Shown here piece after piece: positions 50,525-62,515 of a DNA stretch of 64,000 nt (its first letter is position 1; the number at the start of each line of letters is the position of its first letter). The notes under the pieces were generated by a model. It ran no database searches and was not told the origin of the DNA. It saw nothing but the letters and a program-made list of their open reading frames with translations. The translations under genes and the position numbers were made by a program. This stretch comes from Monosporascus cannonballus. Taxonomy: Eukaryota > Ascomycota > Sordariomycetes > Xylariales. The stretch spans positions 62,001 to 126,000 of the forward strand of contig QJNS01000216.1 in the NCBI GenBank assembly GCA_004154925.1, read 5' to 3'.

Positions 50525-51106
50525 TCAGAGTCCTAGACGAGGAATCTCGTCTCCCTCGAAACGTCGCAGCTCCTGGCGTCCCGCGAGCTCCGTCCAGAGC
50601 GCCGTGTATTTCTGCATCATCTGCAGCAGCGGCTCGGCCTGGACGTAGTCCTGGGCGGCCGACGCCACCTTGTTCTGGAGCGTCAGGTGGCCGACATAGG
50701 CCATCATGGCGTCCTCGAGCAGCTTGGCCCGCGCGAGCCCGTGCCAGGCGCTTGAGAGCTCGCCGCCCTTCATCTTCAGGTAGTCCTGCGCGATGCGCTG
50801 CTGGCGCTGCCCCTCCCGTCTGAGGTACAGGGCGTCGAAGTCCTTGGCCTTCTCGATGTGCTCCGCGACCTTGTCGAAGATGATCTGGAAGAGCTCGCCG
50901 GCCTTGGTGGGTACGTCGCGCGGGAAGCACTGCCGGCACGCGAGCCTGTAGATGCCGCCGAGTAATGTCCGGAATTCCGCCGTGTCCTGGGGGCACGCCT
51001 CGTTGATGAGTTTGCCGGCCCTGTCCGCGGCGCCGAGGACATCTCGCAGCAGGGTGTTCTCTGCTTCAGAGAGCGGGGCCGACTCGGAGGTTGTGGGGGG
51101 AGCCAT
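50525..51106 (-). CDS. Hypothetical 193-aa helical protein
   Basis: An intron-less frame starts in good context (CAGTATGGCTCC) and ends TAG only about 110 bp from the DNA transposon end. It is GC-rich with a strong preference for G/C in third positions, unlike the flanking DNA, which argues for a real gene. The product has no signal peptide or membrane segment, is predicted mostly helical, and holds two Cys in RLACRQCFPRD near residue 60 and an amphipathic stretch KAGELFQIIFDKVAEHIEKA. I recognise no family. It shows no RIP damage despite its position. It could be a lineage-specific gene, or the open frame of a longer gene whose other exons I cannot see. Confidence 0.7.
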   Translation of the reverse strand: MAPPTTSESAPLSEAENTLLRDVLGAADRAGKLINEACPQDTAEFRTLLGGIYRLACRQCFPRDVPTKAGELFQIIFDKVAEHIEKAKDFDALYLRREGQRQQRIAQDYLKMKGGELSSAWHGLARAKLLEDAMMAYVGHLTLQNKVASAAQDYVQAEPLLQMMQKYTALWTELAGRQELRRFEGDEIPRLGL

Positions 51107-54100
51107 ACTGATGCTGCATGTAATGAATCTGAAGGTGTGATGATGCTGGGTTACTGAAGATAGCTAATCCTCGTGCCGAACACTCGTGCATGAAATATGA
51201 AACCTCAATTGTTCTTTGTTCGCATCCGATCGAGGTCCGATATCAATCCACGACTCGACTTCTTGCCTGCGTTGGTAGGGGAAAGATGTTGGCGGTTGAT
51301 ATGGAAATTCGCAGTTGGTATGCTCTCTGTTGGCTATCGACTCGTTGGTTATTGCTCCCTTTGTCCTTTATCTATTCGGTCCACCCAGATCCGCTCCCGA
51401 AGATGCGTGTGCTACGCGGAAATATATAGGTTCTGGAAATGCTCACCGTAGCTTGCGTGATATGCGGACGAGTGATTCACGCTCGCCCAGTCCTGTGCGA
51501 CTTGACGCATAGTCCTCTTATCTGCCCCTGCTCCGTCGCCTCCGGAGGAACTCGTCCTACGGCAGCTGCACTAGTATCTCATCTGATTATTCTCATAACG
51601 TTTGATTACTACTCCATGTTTGCTAGGGAACTACGGCCAGACCGATTTTGCTGCCTTCCCAGACCGCACGTGGTTTCATAAAATGTCCTTAATCAAACAA
51701 GCATGAGCATTTAAGGTGATTCAGACGAGCCAGATTCACCGCTCCAGGAGATTATGAGCAAGAACCCCATTACCTCGAAACGCTGTCGAGCCGTAGCTCG
51801 GCTCCGAGCTGCACCTCGAGATGAGAGGGGATGCTGTCATCTATGTCCGGAAAGTAATCCCTACCGCAGGCAGCGCGGCCTCATAACTAGCCTTCGCCGA
51901 GCGCCGCCCGCACTCGCCCCAGACCGTGTTTCTCAGGCTCAAGACCACGAGCTCTACGAAGGTACCTAGGCCGGCGCATCAAGCGAACCCTAAACAAGTT
52001 CAGCAAGCGCATAGAGCAGAAGACCTCAGCCGCGACCTCTAGTATCAAAGACCCGGGGCGCGAGAGAAGTCCATGCTTATCGACAAACAATGAGCGACAA
52101 GGCATCTTCCCCGGGGGGCAGGAGGAGGGGTCAAGGAGGCATCGGCCGGCATTCTCAGAATATCCCGGTTCTGATGCTGAGTACGACGCTCCGCCGCGCC
52201 GCCTTACCCTTAAAACCACGCGCTCAGCGTTGCGACCGGGACTTTACGGGCTTGCACCGCGAAGACGCGTAGCCATCGCCGCATTCCATGTCTTATTATG
52301 AGTCCACGCAATAGCCGATAGGAGGCGGGTGGGGAACCAAAATAAAGACGCCAATACTCGGTATTGGGAAAAAAAAGAAGAAGAAAACGTACAACACCGA
52401 GGATTCGCTGGTCGTCACCGACCCAACTACTAATTCGGCCCTACGCGGCTTATCTAGGGGAGAGCGGACGGGATCCCGAGTTTTCCACGTGGTATGGTCG
52501 TACGTGGCAGGATTTGTTGCCTATCTACCTTATATACCAAGCTGGTTCGTGGTGCATGCGAAGCACTATTACCCACCTTTCGGACCGGAGTGTTTCAGGG
52601 CTCGTGATGTCGGAGCTTCAAAGGCGCCAGGACCTCTTCCGATTGGCATGGCGATTGTAGTCGAGGTGTATCTTTAGAGCTAAATCTTGTATAAGAGTCC
52701 TGCATAATTCAGGGGGGCTTGTACTACCCGAGATCTATGTATCGGGATGAGAACTCACAAAGACGCACTCGATGCGCTCTTTTCAAGACAGCCTCTCTAT
52801 TTTATAAATGTGCTTCCATCCCCTGTGCGAAATCTAGGACGATCCACAGGCGTGGCCTATATTTTGGTACCTACCCAGTCTAGGCCTGCTACTACTGAGT
52901 TAGCGTTAAGCATCTGAGTTGGCGCGGAGGATCCACTACGCGAGCTTGATATGAAGCGGCTATTGAAACACGCACCTACGTTCTCATCTTGATTGAGGAG
53001 GAAGAGTTCATCCAAGTACATCGATATCATAAGCGACTTACAAAGGATGGAGACGAGGATACCGGTACTCGCTGAAACAAGCAGCCCTAGTCATCTCGCC
53101 GGTAAGAAAGTGAAAATAGGGGTATCTGCTGCACGCAGAGAGTGTCTTTGCGACTTTTTGCTACGAAACAGTCTTAGGGGCTGATAACCTCTGATACTGA
53201 GTTAATACTGTGAAAGCTCAAAGCAACGTTCAACGCCGACCTGCAAGAATAACAGCAATGTACCTTCCGATCCGGACCGCTGTAGGGGGCGGAGGACACG
53301 GGCCTTTCGACCGGTCTCTCTGGTTTCCTCTGTTCCTTTGTCAAACCAACTTTCATGATAGGTATGTCCCGGCCACGACAATTCTGTGCGGGGATTTTGG
53401 ACTTTGTGGGACCGCGGTTACTCCTGATCGGTAACAGTTTGCTCGATGATGAGAACCACCACGACAGGCCCATGGACAAAACATAGAAGAGTAGCCTCGA
53501 ACTGGTCGTCACCTGCTGATGACGACGCCGTAGTCCATATTGAAGGCCACAAAGGTGAGTACGATACTCCTACCTTGAGGAGGCAAGCCGGCGTGACTGC
53601 CTAAGTTGTATTTAATGTGGCTGCGAGCGGACTCGAGCTTTCCCTGGCCGTTTCCGACCATGAGATCACATTTTTAGTACCACATCTTCCACAAACAGTT
53701 CTGAGGGACTGAACTGGTAGGATACTTGAGGATGTCATCTCGGCCTCACCTACCTAGGCGTTTCGACTTGTAGTCTTAAGCCAACCCCGTGGACAACTCG
53801 TCAAGGGATGACTAGCCTGGGTTCGTTTCACTATGCGGACCAACCTAGTTCTGGCGATTGCTCATCATATTAGCAAATAGTTCAATAGGAAAGGAGGAGG
53901 GGATATCTCTCCCCTTACTTACGTTCGGCGTTCATTTTCTCCCGTCTCTGCGAGACCTCCTCTTCACTGTGCCCCAGTGGTAACGGGCCTAAGCCCGCCT
54001 GTGACACTGCAGAAGCGGGCGGCGATGCGAGATGACGAAGGACTTACCGACTTGGAGGGCACACACCCCGTCAGCCGCGTTGAGGACGCGGTGGGCGTGG

Positions 54101-54935
54101 ACGGGGGCGCACGTGTGCCCCTCGGGTTGGCGCAGACCTCGACGTCTCTGTTTTTAATTATTATTTCATCTTTCCCCGCAAGCTTATTGGCCTGGTAATA
54201 CCCGTTTCGCACTTAGACCTGGTCCAGCTGGCGCTATGTCTAGGGCCGCAGGTTCTTCTCGAACTCGTGCGGCCGCCAACGAGAAGCAGTTGTATTCCCT
54301 GCTCTGCGTGTCAGCCTAGATGTAATATTGGCCGGGGTTGATAGTACGTCCCGCTTCTTACCCTGCTTCTCGACATTTCGGAAGTGTTTGTAGATCCACG
54401 CGCAGAATCCTCGGGCTTCCCCCCTCGGTGTCATTCTGGGAAAATAGAAAAGGGGGATTATGTAGAGAATATCAACAAAGGGCGACGAGCCTCTAAGGGG
54501 TTGGCTGTAATTGGATGACGGATTGTTCTTTGTGAAAAGCACTTACTGGTAGAGTGTTAGAAGATAACTTCTCGGAGAACTTCGGCGTGTTAGCTGATTC
54601 AGTCTTTAGCCTTCAGTTAGAACGCGGTGCTCGTCAATTTATGACGCAAACATAGTAATGAGAAAAGGTTCCCAGGATATTGCAAATTATGCGGGGCCTC
54701 TCAAGACGTTACACCTGGAAAACCTCATGCCACTCGAGCACAGGGGTACATGTCTCACCCTTTTAATGCTAGCCTAGTCATGTCTAATCATGCAGCGAGC
54801 CATCGTGATAACCCAACACCAACACCTAAGCGTATAATAATTCATATTAGGCCGCAGCATGCGACATGCCAAGCTCCCGCCGTCTGTATTTTCATCCCAT
54901 CCACCCGCGGCCCCAGCTTTCACGATGTCTAGTCG
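51107..54935. other. 3.8-kb gene-free GC-balanced stretch
   Basis: It includes the promoter region of the 193-aa gene. Frames of 60-110 codons overlap on both strands. None carries a domain or linked splice sites. The frame at 54240-54542 (-) contains a Lys/Arg-rich segment (YKHFRNVEKQGKKRDVL) but has no supporting context. No repeats or RIP signature are seen. Confidence 0.55.
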
Positions 54936-55130
54936 CTATAGGGCGGGACAGTCCGGCCGATCGCAGAATGTCTCCGGCGACTGGATGGGCAGTCCCATGT
55001 CGATCTTGTGCTTCGGGCGCTGTATTAGTTTCCCAGCTGCACACCGTGAGATCTCGTATTTCTCCTCCCCAGTCTCCGGGTCGATCACGGGACAGCCGCA
55101 GGCGTGGAAGAGGTAATGCTTCTCGCACAT
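54936..55130 (-). CDS. Small cysteine-rich protein
   Basis: From the ATG at 55130 the frame gives 64 residues starting MCEKHYLFHACGCP and ending CDRPDCPAL. An in-frame ATG at 55202 would add 24 residues, but that stretch contains a CTAAC-like site and could be leader or intron. Six cysteines in paired spacing (CGC, CDRPDC) and a GEEKYEISRC segment resemble the many small fungal proteins that begin MC and hold a single metal- or disulfide-stabilised knuckle. There is no signal peptide, so an intracellular zinc-binding role is more likely than secretion. It lies downstream of the MFS gene on the same strand. Function unknown. Confidence 0.55.
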   Translation of the reverse strand: MCEKHYLFHACGCPVIDPETGEEKYEISRCAAGKLIQRPKHKIDMGLPIQSPETFCDRPDCPAL

Positions 55131-55705
55131 GGCTTGGTGTTGTTTGGCAGCGTTCGTATTCAGCGGAGGTGCATGTGTTAGCGAGGATTTGCGGCCTTGC
55201 ATTGACAGGCAATAAGGGTATATATAGGGTTGGTGAGGTCAGGTCAAGGGGAGGTCTTTCGTGCGACATTGGCGATCTGCGGTGTGTGGCTGTGCTGTCT
55301 GGAAGAGCCTAGAGTTCAAAAGAGCCCAGTTGGTCCTCAATACAAGGGAGAATTAGAGTCGCTGACACAAAGAGACAGGGCTTAAGATAGTGACTGTTCT
55401 TTGTGCGGCCCTGGATATTGAATCTCTTAATGGAGCTTGGCACAAAGGTGGATTGTTGTGCTTGGTACGAAAGATACATCTGAAGTGTCAATATATTAGA
55501 TATTACTATGAGTGTGGTTGCCCCTCTTGAAACTCTTGGTATCGATCCAAATGCCAAATGGGGTATCTATCCAGGTACCTCTATCCTCTAGATATGATGT
55601 TCCCTGTAAGTCATATCTCGTGCCAAAAATTCTATGCCTGTGTCGTAATGCATCTGTATCGTGTAAACCCCCCGCCAATAGCTTTAATTTATGTATCTTC
55701 ATTGC

Positions 55706-57359
55706 TTAGAGGGTATAGTGGAAGTCGGGTCTCTTGTCGCCGCTGAAGTACTTCTCCTCTTCCGTCTTGGCCTCCCACTTGGCGTTCATCCTGCCCGCTG
55801 TGCGGCGGTTGTTCTCGAGCCTGAGCATGACGTGCATGAAGATGGAGCCGCCCAGCAGACAGACGACCTGGTATCCGAGGACGATGCCGTGGCCCGTCCA
55901 GTACCGGGGCTTCTCGCCGCGCAGGTAGATGTTGGACGAGACGACGCCGTTGAGGTTGCCCCAGCCGACGACCATACCGATGGCGAAGGCGCGCTTAAGC
56001 GAACCCTCGGTATTGTTGACAACCCATGATAGCGTGTTTGAAACCGTAGGGTAGATGCCCATGGCGCCGAGGAACGTGCCCGCGTATTGCACCCCGGGGT
56101 CATCGGTGGCGATTAGCATGATAAAACCCACGATACCCACCAGTACAGTCGCGATGTTGCAGTAGCCCCGCCATTTAGTCTTGTCCGAATACCAGCCGAC
56201 GATGACCGTGACGATGGCACCGGCTGCATAGGGCGGGACGCTAAAGAGTTGCGCCTTGGTCCCAGAGTAGCCCATGCCGCCAAGGATGGTCGGGAGGAAT
56301 AGGGAGAAGGCGTACAAAGGGCACAGACAACCCCCAAAAGTGAACATGTAGCCGTACGTCTTCCAATCCGTAAGTGCGGCATAGATGTGGCGCTTGTCAA
56401 ATTCCTCAGCCGTCTTGCCTTGCTTGTCGAGGATGAGACGACGCTGGAGTCGGATGCGGTCGTCGGGGGACAGGAACCGGGCGTTTTCGGGCCAGTCGAA
56501 GATCATCCACCAGCAGAAGAAGCCGACTACGATCGTCGCGAGACCTTCGAGGATAAAGATCCAAGCCCAGCCTGGCAGGCCACTGACGCCGTCCATGAGG
56601 GCAATAGCCGCAGCTAACAGACCACCGAAAGAACCAGCCAGGGCCGCCGCCGAAAAGAACAGCGCTGATCGCAGGCCGATTTCCGACGACTTATACCAGC
56701 ACGATAGATAGTAGCTGACACCCGGGTACAAGCCCGCCTCGGTCATACCGAGAAACCATCGCGCGGCAAGGAGGCCGGAGTAGCTCTTGCAGAGACCTGT
56801 AAGCGTCATGACGAGTCCCCATAAGAAGACGATAGCCGTGAAGAAGATGCGGGGTGTCGTGCGCTTGAGGCAAGCGTTGGTGATAGGCTCAGCGAGGGCG
56901 TAGCCAACGAAAAACACGGACAGGGATACGTTGTAGTCATTGCCCGTCATGCCCAGGCTCTCTTCCATACCGGCGAGCCTAGCATTGCCAACGTTTGTCC
57001 GGTCCAGGAAGGACATGAGGTAACTATTATTCCTCTGTTAACAACTTCACTGGTCCACCCCGCGTTTCTGTGAAGGATACACGAGGACTTACATAAGGGA
57101 AAGCCATGGTATTAGCCACAGGTCAACCTTGTGTACCAATTTTCGGTCCTAGAAAGGGAGCGTTAGCACTGCATAGCGTGCAGAACGTGGGGCGCGTAGG
57201 GCTGATGCGTGCAATCTCAGCGCGTTCCTCCTCTGACTTGCCCAAATCTGGGTCGCCCAGTTTGGAGAGTAGCCCATTCTTCTCCTCTTGGAGATTGACC
57301 TTCTCATTCGGTGGCGTACCACCACTTTCGGTAAGACTCGGTGTATGATTATCTGTCAT
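55706..57359 (-). CDS. MFS transporter, Dal5/anion:cation symporter family
   Basis: Exons: 57359-57213, 57148-57093 and 57023-55706 (506 codons plus TAA). Exon 1 gives a hydrophilic acidic N terminus ending SEEERAEI. Exon 2 gives DRKLVHKVDLWLIPWLSL, and exon 3 continues IYLMSFLDRTNVGNARLAGM, the signature start of TM1 in the Dal5 family. About 12 membrane segments follow, with RWFLGMTEAGLYPGVSYYLS in TM4-5 and FDWPENARFLSPDDR in the central loop. Relatives carry allantoate, nicotinate, pantothenate, biotin or tartrate with protons across the plasma membrane; the substrate here cannot be told. Intron 2 is canonical (GTAAGT, 69 bp). Intron 1 (64 bp, branch GCTAAC, acceptor CTAG) must start with GC rather than GT to keep the conserved junction EI/DRKLVHKVD. 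Either a GC-AG intron is used or the donor is mutated. Confidence 0.92.
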
Positions 57360-59823
57360 GGTTACTGAAGAGCCGAATGGCGAAGCTTGAAGTAGACTCT
57401 ATCGGATGTAGCTGTAATCGGCTAATTTAGCTGGATTATGTGTTGATTGAAGCAGTGATGCTAATGAATCTGTGGGTGAGGTGTCCCATGATGATATTCT
57501 ATGAAGCGGCTTGAGACCCCAAGCCATCTTATACAGCCCTGAGGCTTTGAGGCTCGACACTCGCATACTTGTTGCCCTAGGCATACTTGGTGCACACATC
57601 AGCAGACGTCTCGACGGAGTTGGGTGACTCTGACGGCCTCGACCGTCCGACGCCTGCTTAGAATGAATGGATGATAACTGAGTGGACCTGGTCGGCCGGA
57701 GTGGCCCGCGAGAACCCAGAGCCGCAAGGGCCCGTCTTTCGGGAGGCCCCCACGCTGTATAATCGTGAAGACCTGATTGCACGGCTGCTGATCCACAATC
57801 GCGCCACTCGATGCATTCCACCATGACCGTTGGGAACGAGATTGCCAAGGCCAAGACCGTGAGGATCTCGTAGGGCCGCTTCAGAATAACAGGTGTTTTG
57901 ACAGGTCCCTCAGGTGCTTCGGTGACGAAACGTCTCGTCAGGCACAGTTCTCAGCCGGTTCTCTCTCGCCAACCTTTAAAATCCTGATTGTAAATTCCGG
58001 CTCCGGCCGTCTCGCCGCCGTCGAGAAGTTTCCGGGGTCTGCAAGACGATGTTGGTTGAGCATTCTAGGCCTCCCTCACACCGCTGCTATGGCATTCCTA
58101 TGCTATTCATAGAGACAAGCCAATCCGCTTTCCCATGCGGCATTTGTCGCTCACGAGTTTAGGTATTGATCGCGTCCACACATCTCCCAAAACAGCGCCC
58201 GCCTGATAACGTGCACAGTCTCCACATCAGAATCGCCCCAGAGTGATACCGGGCATACTCATTCTTGCTTACCATTACAGCGTGTAGTACTAATTTACTT
58301 GTTGCGAATTTAAACAATGGCAATAACTGGGTAGAGTTATGCTAATCGCACAACATCTTACGAGAGCAAAAATAACTTTTGTACAGCTATCGCCCGCCAG
58401 GACGTTTGATAACGACTCTCAGTGTCGCGTCCACAGGGAGCATGTACTCTTCTGGAAGTTCTGCCTTTGATGTCGTGTTCGCAATGGATCCGTGGGTGCT
58501 GTATTTGGTCCCGTGGCCCCAGATACTTGCCAGTCGCTCCACAGGCGGCGTAGATGCGAGCGTAGATTACTTTGGAAAGTTGGACGGTACCAAGAATATG
58601 ACACAACTGCTTCCTGGCCTTAGGAAGGTTGCGGGCGGTCTCTACTGTCTATGTGCTGCGTTGCCCCCGGGATGGTTCTCCATATCATCATCCTTACCAT
58701 TACGGCAAAGAATAATTCAGGCAACCAGTGTAGCTGCGCATGAGGCACTTAATACCTCTTATCGAACCCGAATAGTGCCGAAAAATTTGGGGCCCCACAT
58801 TACAGCGGGACACTACCAGTTCTCATACGTCTGGGTCCAGTCCCCGGCGTGGCTCGTTAAGACCTCAAGGTAACACCGGGCGTTCTGCATACTTAAGACA
58901 TCAGGATATGTTCGCTAGTTATAGCCCTCCACTCACTGTAGCCTCCAAGCATCTGCAAAAGTGATGTCCGGCCTTGCTAGAGTTGCTAACACATAAGATC
59001 TCAACCACCCCATTATCTTCGAAGGAGTGTATCTATAGTACACTTGAAAGGAATTCGATTTCTTATTGCTGAAGTTATCTCAGAAGTTATCCTCCATCAT
59101 CGTTGATATGAATTGTACGCCAGCGGTCTGGGCCCTCTACGAAGTCGAAGCTTGGAATAGCATGCGTCAGACAGCCGCCAGTCATATCAATTGATAGCCA
59201 AGCTAGAAAATGGCACAAATTACGTCTCCAGATATGGGATTCGCCTCGGGTTCGGGTGTTAAACTGCTAATTCCCAGTCATATACGGAAAACGAGTGTCT
59301 AGGTGTAGAATGAGGGTATTCAAGTTGGATGTAGAGTCAGCCTAAGAGGGTGACTTTATAATCATATAATTATAGATATATATATATCGACATCATAACC
59401 CAAGTCTTTCAAGCCCCTTCCGGATATATGCACCTTGACCGTGTGTCAATACCTACTCTAAAAGTAAAAAATAGATTGATCGATGAGAAAAGGCTGCTTC
59501 GGTCGGTGTTCGTAGGAGCACAAGGAGTGACTTGGTGAGTGAGCTGCTGTCGACGACCATAGCATGGAGCTGCATGGGAGGGATGAAGTGTGAGCCGTGC
59601 ACCACGTGAACTCAAAATTACCACTCGAGAATCTCGCTGCGTGGCTTCGTTGGAACGGCAGAAATGCCCCGACGAGACACCAGCTGGGGTAGCCTCGAGG
59701 TCGAAGCAGTTGTCAGAGGCCAGACCGGCACAAAGGCGGAAGCTCACGGGTGCAAATGTCACAAGACACGCGCTCGACCAAGGAGACGAAGCCGGGTCCA
59801 AAGGTCTGGCCGCCATGGCACAG
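57360..59823. other. Gene-free stretch upstream of the MFS gene
   Basis: The first few hundred bases are the MFS promoter. Open frames at 57399-57854 (-) and 58379-58873 (+, 164 codons) show no family features. The latter has no good start context and is probably a chance frame. An AT-rich patch with a TATATATA run lies at about 59350-59395. Confidence 0.55.
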
Positions 59824-60695
59824 TTAGGTAGCCCTGTGGTTTGGGTCCGGGCTGACCACTATCCGGTCATCGCCCGCCTGCTTGCCAGGCAAGATGCCTC
59901 TGCTGCGCAACTTCTTACTTCCGTGAGTGCGGTCCCGCAGGAGCTCACTGCCTCTATCCTCATCCCAGGCCGGAGCCCTTGCACCTCCACAGAGCTCTGT
60001 CCCGTCCGTGTCGGGTACTTCCTCGGTGCCGAAAGTGGGGAAATAAATGCCAATGACGGCTTCCGTAAGATTGTTGCCGTTGTTCTGGTCCATCCACATG
60101 CACTTTGTCAACCTGAGACAGGAGGGTTGCGTTAGTCGCCTTGTCCAAATGGACTTTTGGAAGGGAGGATGAAAGGGGGTTCAGGAACTTTCCTGAGTCG
60201 ACCTAATTTATAACGACATCAGACGGAACATCAGAGGTCAGTGAATAATACCGTTGTAGCAAGTTAACATACCGCGACGCCACTGTAGTAATTACCAGTC
60301 CGCCTTGCAGATCTGTCCCGAGTCGCCCAGCAAAGCATATTTCGTATCGTCGTGGAGGGTTATTGTAATGGTAGCGATACAAACGGCATTATCGTTAGCA
60401 TAGAACTCCGACGTGAGGGCTGCTTGCGGACGTCCAGCTCAACGGTCACGTCGGGGTAATCTCCTGAGCCTACATAACGGATACTGCCGCCCGATCCGAT
60501 GAAATCCTCGAGGACGTTATATAATTTGATTGCGTTAAGCTTCCTTGAGCATCGTATGAATTCTTGAAGCCGCTGTGGCCGGCTTGAATGCGATACGACG
60601 TCCCGGCTTGGTTGACATAAGATACCCGGCCGTCGATGAAGGAGTAGATTACCAACCACATCGGCAATAATGCCTCGACCTAGGGCGAAGGTCAT
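59824..60695 (-). pseudogene. Frameshifted gene resembling fungal secreted proteins
   Basis: From ATG 60695 the coding signal passes between frames. One frame has RVSYVNQAGTSYRIQAGHSG (about 60635-60570). The next has LYNVLEDFIGSGGS ... DYPDVTVELDVRKQP (about 60545-60425). The third has EFYANDNAVCIATITITLHD ... ALLGDSGQICKADW, stopped at 60292-60294. After a probable intron the line KCMWMDQNNGNN ... IGIYFPTFGTEE follows (about 60104-60020). No GT-AG intron explains the first two shifts, so they look like indels. The residue pattern (CxA-beta strand, G-D-G-C-W, C-x-W-x-D-x-N-x-N, then a Phe-Pro-x-Phe strand) recalls families of small secreted proteins of plant-associated fungi. That resemblance is from memory and uncertain. 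A TATA-like box precedes it. Confidence 0.45.
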
Positions 60696-60830
60696 GATGA
60701 CTAGTTATTGAGTGTCGAAGAATTGATGGAGTAGTTGGTAAACAGCAAGGAAGACGATATGTAGCTTGAGTTGACGATAAAAACATGATGAGGAAAGATG
60801 GTTGATGGTCCCTTGGGACTTCACCACTAC

Positions 60831-60836
60831 TTATAG
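60831..60836 (-). promoter_or_regulatory. TATA-like box of the decayed gene
   Basis: CTATAA on the minus strand lies 136 bp upstream of ATG 60695. It is followed by a pyrimidine/CAA-rich leader of the kind seen before fungal start codons. It supports a once-active promoter. Confidence 0.4.
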
Positions 60837-60897
60837 ATCATTGAACTAGCTGCTAAAGGGTGTAGGAATCACGTTCTCAGTGTTAAAACAAGTCACG

Positions 60898-61080
60898 GGA
60901 TAACGAGCCTTGTTTCTGCCCCAGCTACGCCAGAGGTCCTTTCTTCTAAAAGGACTGGTGTAATACATTGCCTCCTTCGCTTGGATGGTCGCAGGATCAT
61001 GAGCCCTGTTTCTGTCCCAGCTACGCGGAGTCCTTCTCCTAAGAAGACCAGTGTGCTACATTGCCTCCTTTGTTTGGATA
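60898..61080. repeat. Diverged tandem duplication, unit about 93-96 bp
   Basis: Two copies, about 60898-60989 and 60994-61080, share the blocks GAGCC(T/C)TGTTTCTG(C/T)CCCAG, CTACGC and ACATTGCCTCCTT followed by TTGGAT in the same order, with substitutions and small indels. They lie just upstream of the promoter of the decayed gene. Confidence 0.75.
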
Positions 61081-62515
61081 CTGACGCTGCAATTCGAAAT
61101 CGAACACTTGCCACCCACGATCAAGCGTCTCTATGATAATTGCCATGTGGTTCTTGGCAATATCAGGAGAGTTTTAGTATATTACCGGAAAACTGCAGTA
61201 AACATGATAATGTTCGGGTGAAAAATAGGAAACCTGTCCATAGAAGGGCAGAGACTGCGGTGTCCTAACCACGCTAATATATGGCTCACTGCGACAAATA
61301 CAGTTCTTGGTGTACATACCTACAAGGTAGATAGCTGAAGTACAATATGCAACTGTTTAAGGTTTCATGATTCTTGCTACGATGGAGGGCCGTCTATCCT
61401 ATTAAAGGCTTACAACCTGCAGTTACAACTGCTTTAAATGCCACCTTCCCTTAAGGGCAACTAAAGCTTACAACAAACAGTTTTATTGGTCGATCCGGTA
61501 TCGGCTGGGCGGGTTTGTCCCACTCTTCAAAAAATCGTTAGTTCTGCAGTTGTTTGTTACCTTGTTACCCTTGGAAGATAACTTGTTCGTTCATAGGGTC
61601 AGGGCGACGTCGGGTGGCCTATTCTTATAACTGGAGCAACAAAAGTTGACATCAGGGGCTATATTGACCGAGTGGTTGGGGCGGTAGACTTTGGTAAGTG
61701 GCTTGAAAACAAGTCATTTTCCCCTTGTCATGTATATCTACTTGTTTACTTGAATAGTTTTCCAAATATATGTCTGTCGGTTAATATCGCTCGTTAAGTT
61801 TTCATAATACTTCTTTATTTTAAGTTTTTCTTTTAAATCTTCTAAAATTTCTACTTTTCCTTTTTGTATTATTTATCCGCGAGACAGAATGACAATATTA
61901 CGACATACCTGGAACTTGGTTTATGGGCGAAAATATCGTGCCGGGCGGGGCATTGCACGGGGATCAAAAGAGAACTCCACCTTCGTTGGTTAGCTTAGGC
62001 TTATGCTTAGGCAACCTCTCTCACCACTGGTGCTGAGAGTAAGGGAGCAGGATTTTTCGATGTCCATTTAATCATCCTTGAATAGATACTATAGTCAATC
62101 TGCTGGGCTTTAACATGCGTTATTTACCTCGCGTACTCAGGGGTAAAAGGGAGGATGCAGGAGCTGCGAAGGGAATATGAGAGTGCATGTATTTATAAAC
62201 ATGGAAATCATCGCTGCCATAACCGTCGTAGGCTGTGCCGAGGCCCTGCGGCCTTATCTCCCTTTCATAATTCATTCCAGGCGCGCCTTAATGCTCTGAG
62301 GGTCTAAGGCTGCTCGAAACCTATTACGAGCCCTCCGCTCACGGTTCGCTCGCCGAGCTTGCAGCTTGTTTCGGCCGTTGTTAGTTACATCGGATGTCTA
62401 CCTCTGCTCATTTATCGTGGCTATTAGCCAGTGACTGTTTGCCATCGAAACATCCTTGACCCCTTTCTCATCTCTAACCCTAGTCCCGTGAGGTGTGTTG
62501 CCGTTGGAGATATCA
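61081..62515. other. Gene-free stretch
   Basis: I see no credible frame. It contains a tRNA-like A-box segment around 61668-61690 without a matching B box, and an AT-rich patch at about 61780-61875. Confidence 0.55.

Noticed and set aside
57399..57854. 151-codon minus-strand frame upstream of the MFS gene
   Set aside because: It lies in the likely promoter, with a biased but featureless translation. No evidence of coding.
58379..58873. 164-codon open frame on the plus strand
   Set aside because: Long for chance, but it has no domain, a poor start context, no splice partners and competing frames on the other strand.
59590..60135. 181-codon plus-strand frame
   Set aside because: It lies antisense to the decayed minus-strand gene and has no protein-like features of its own.
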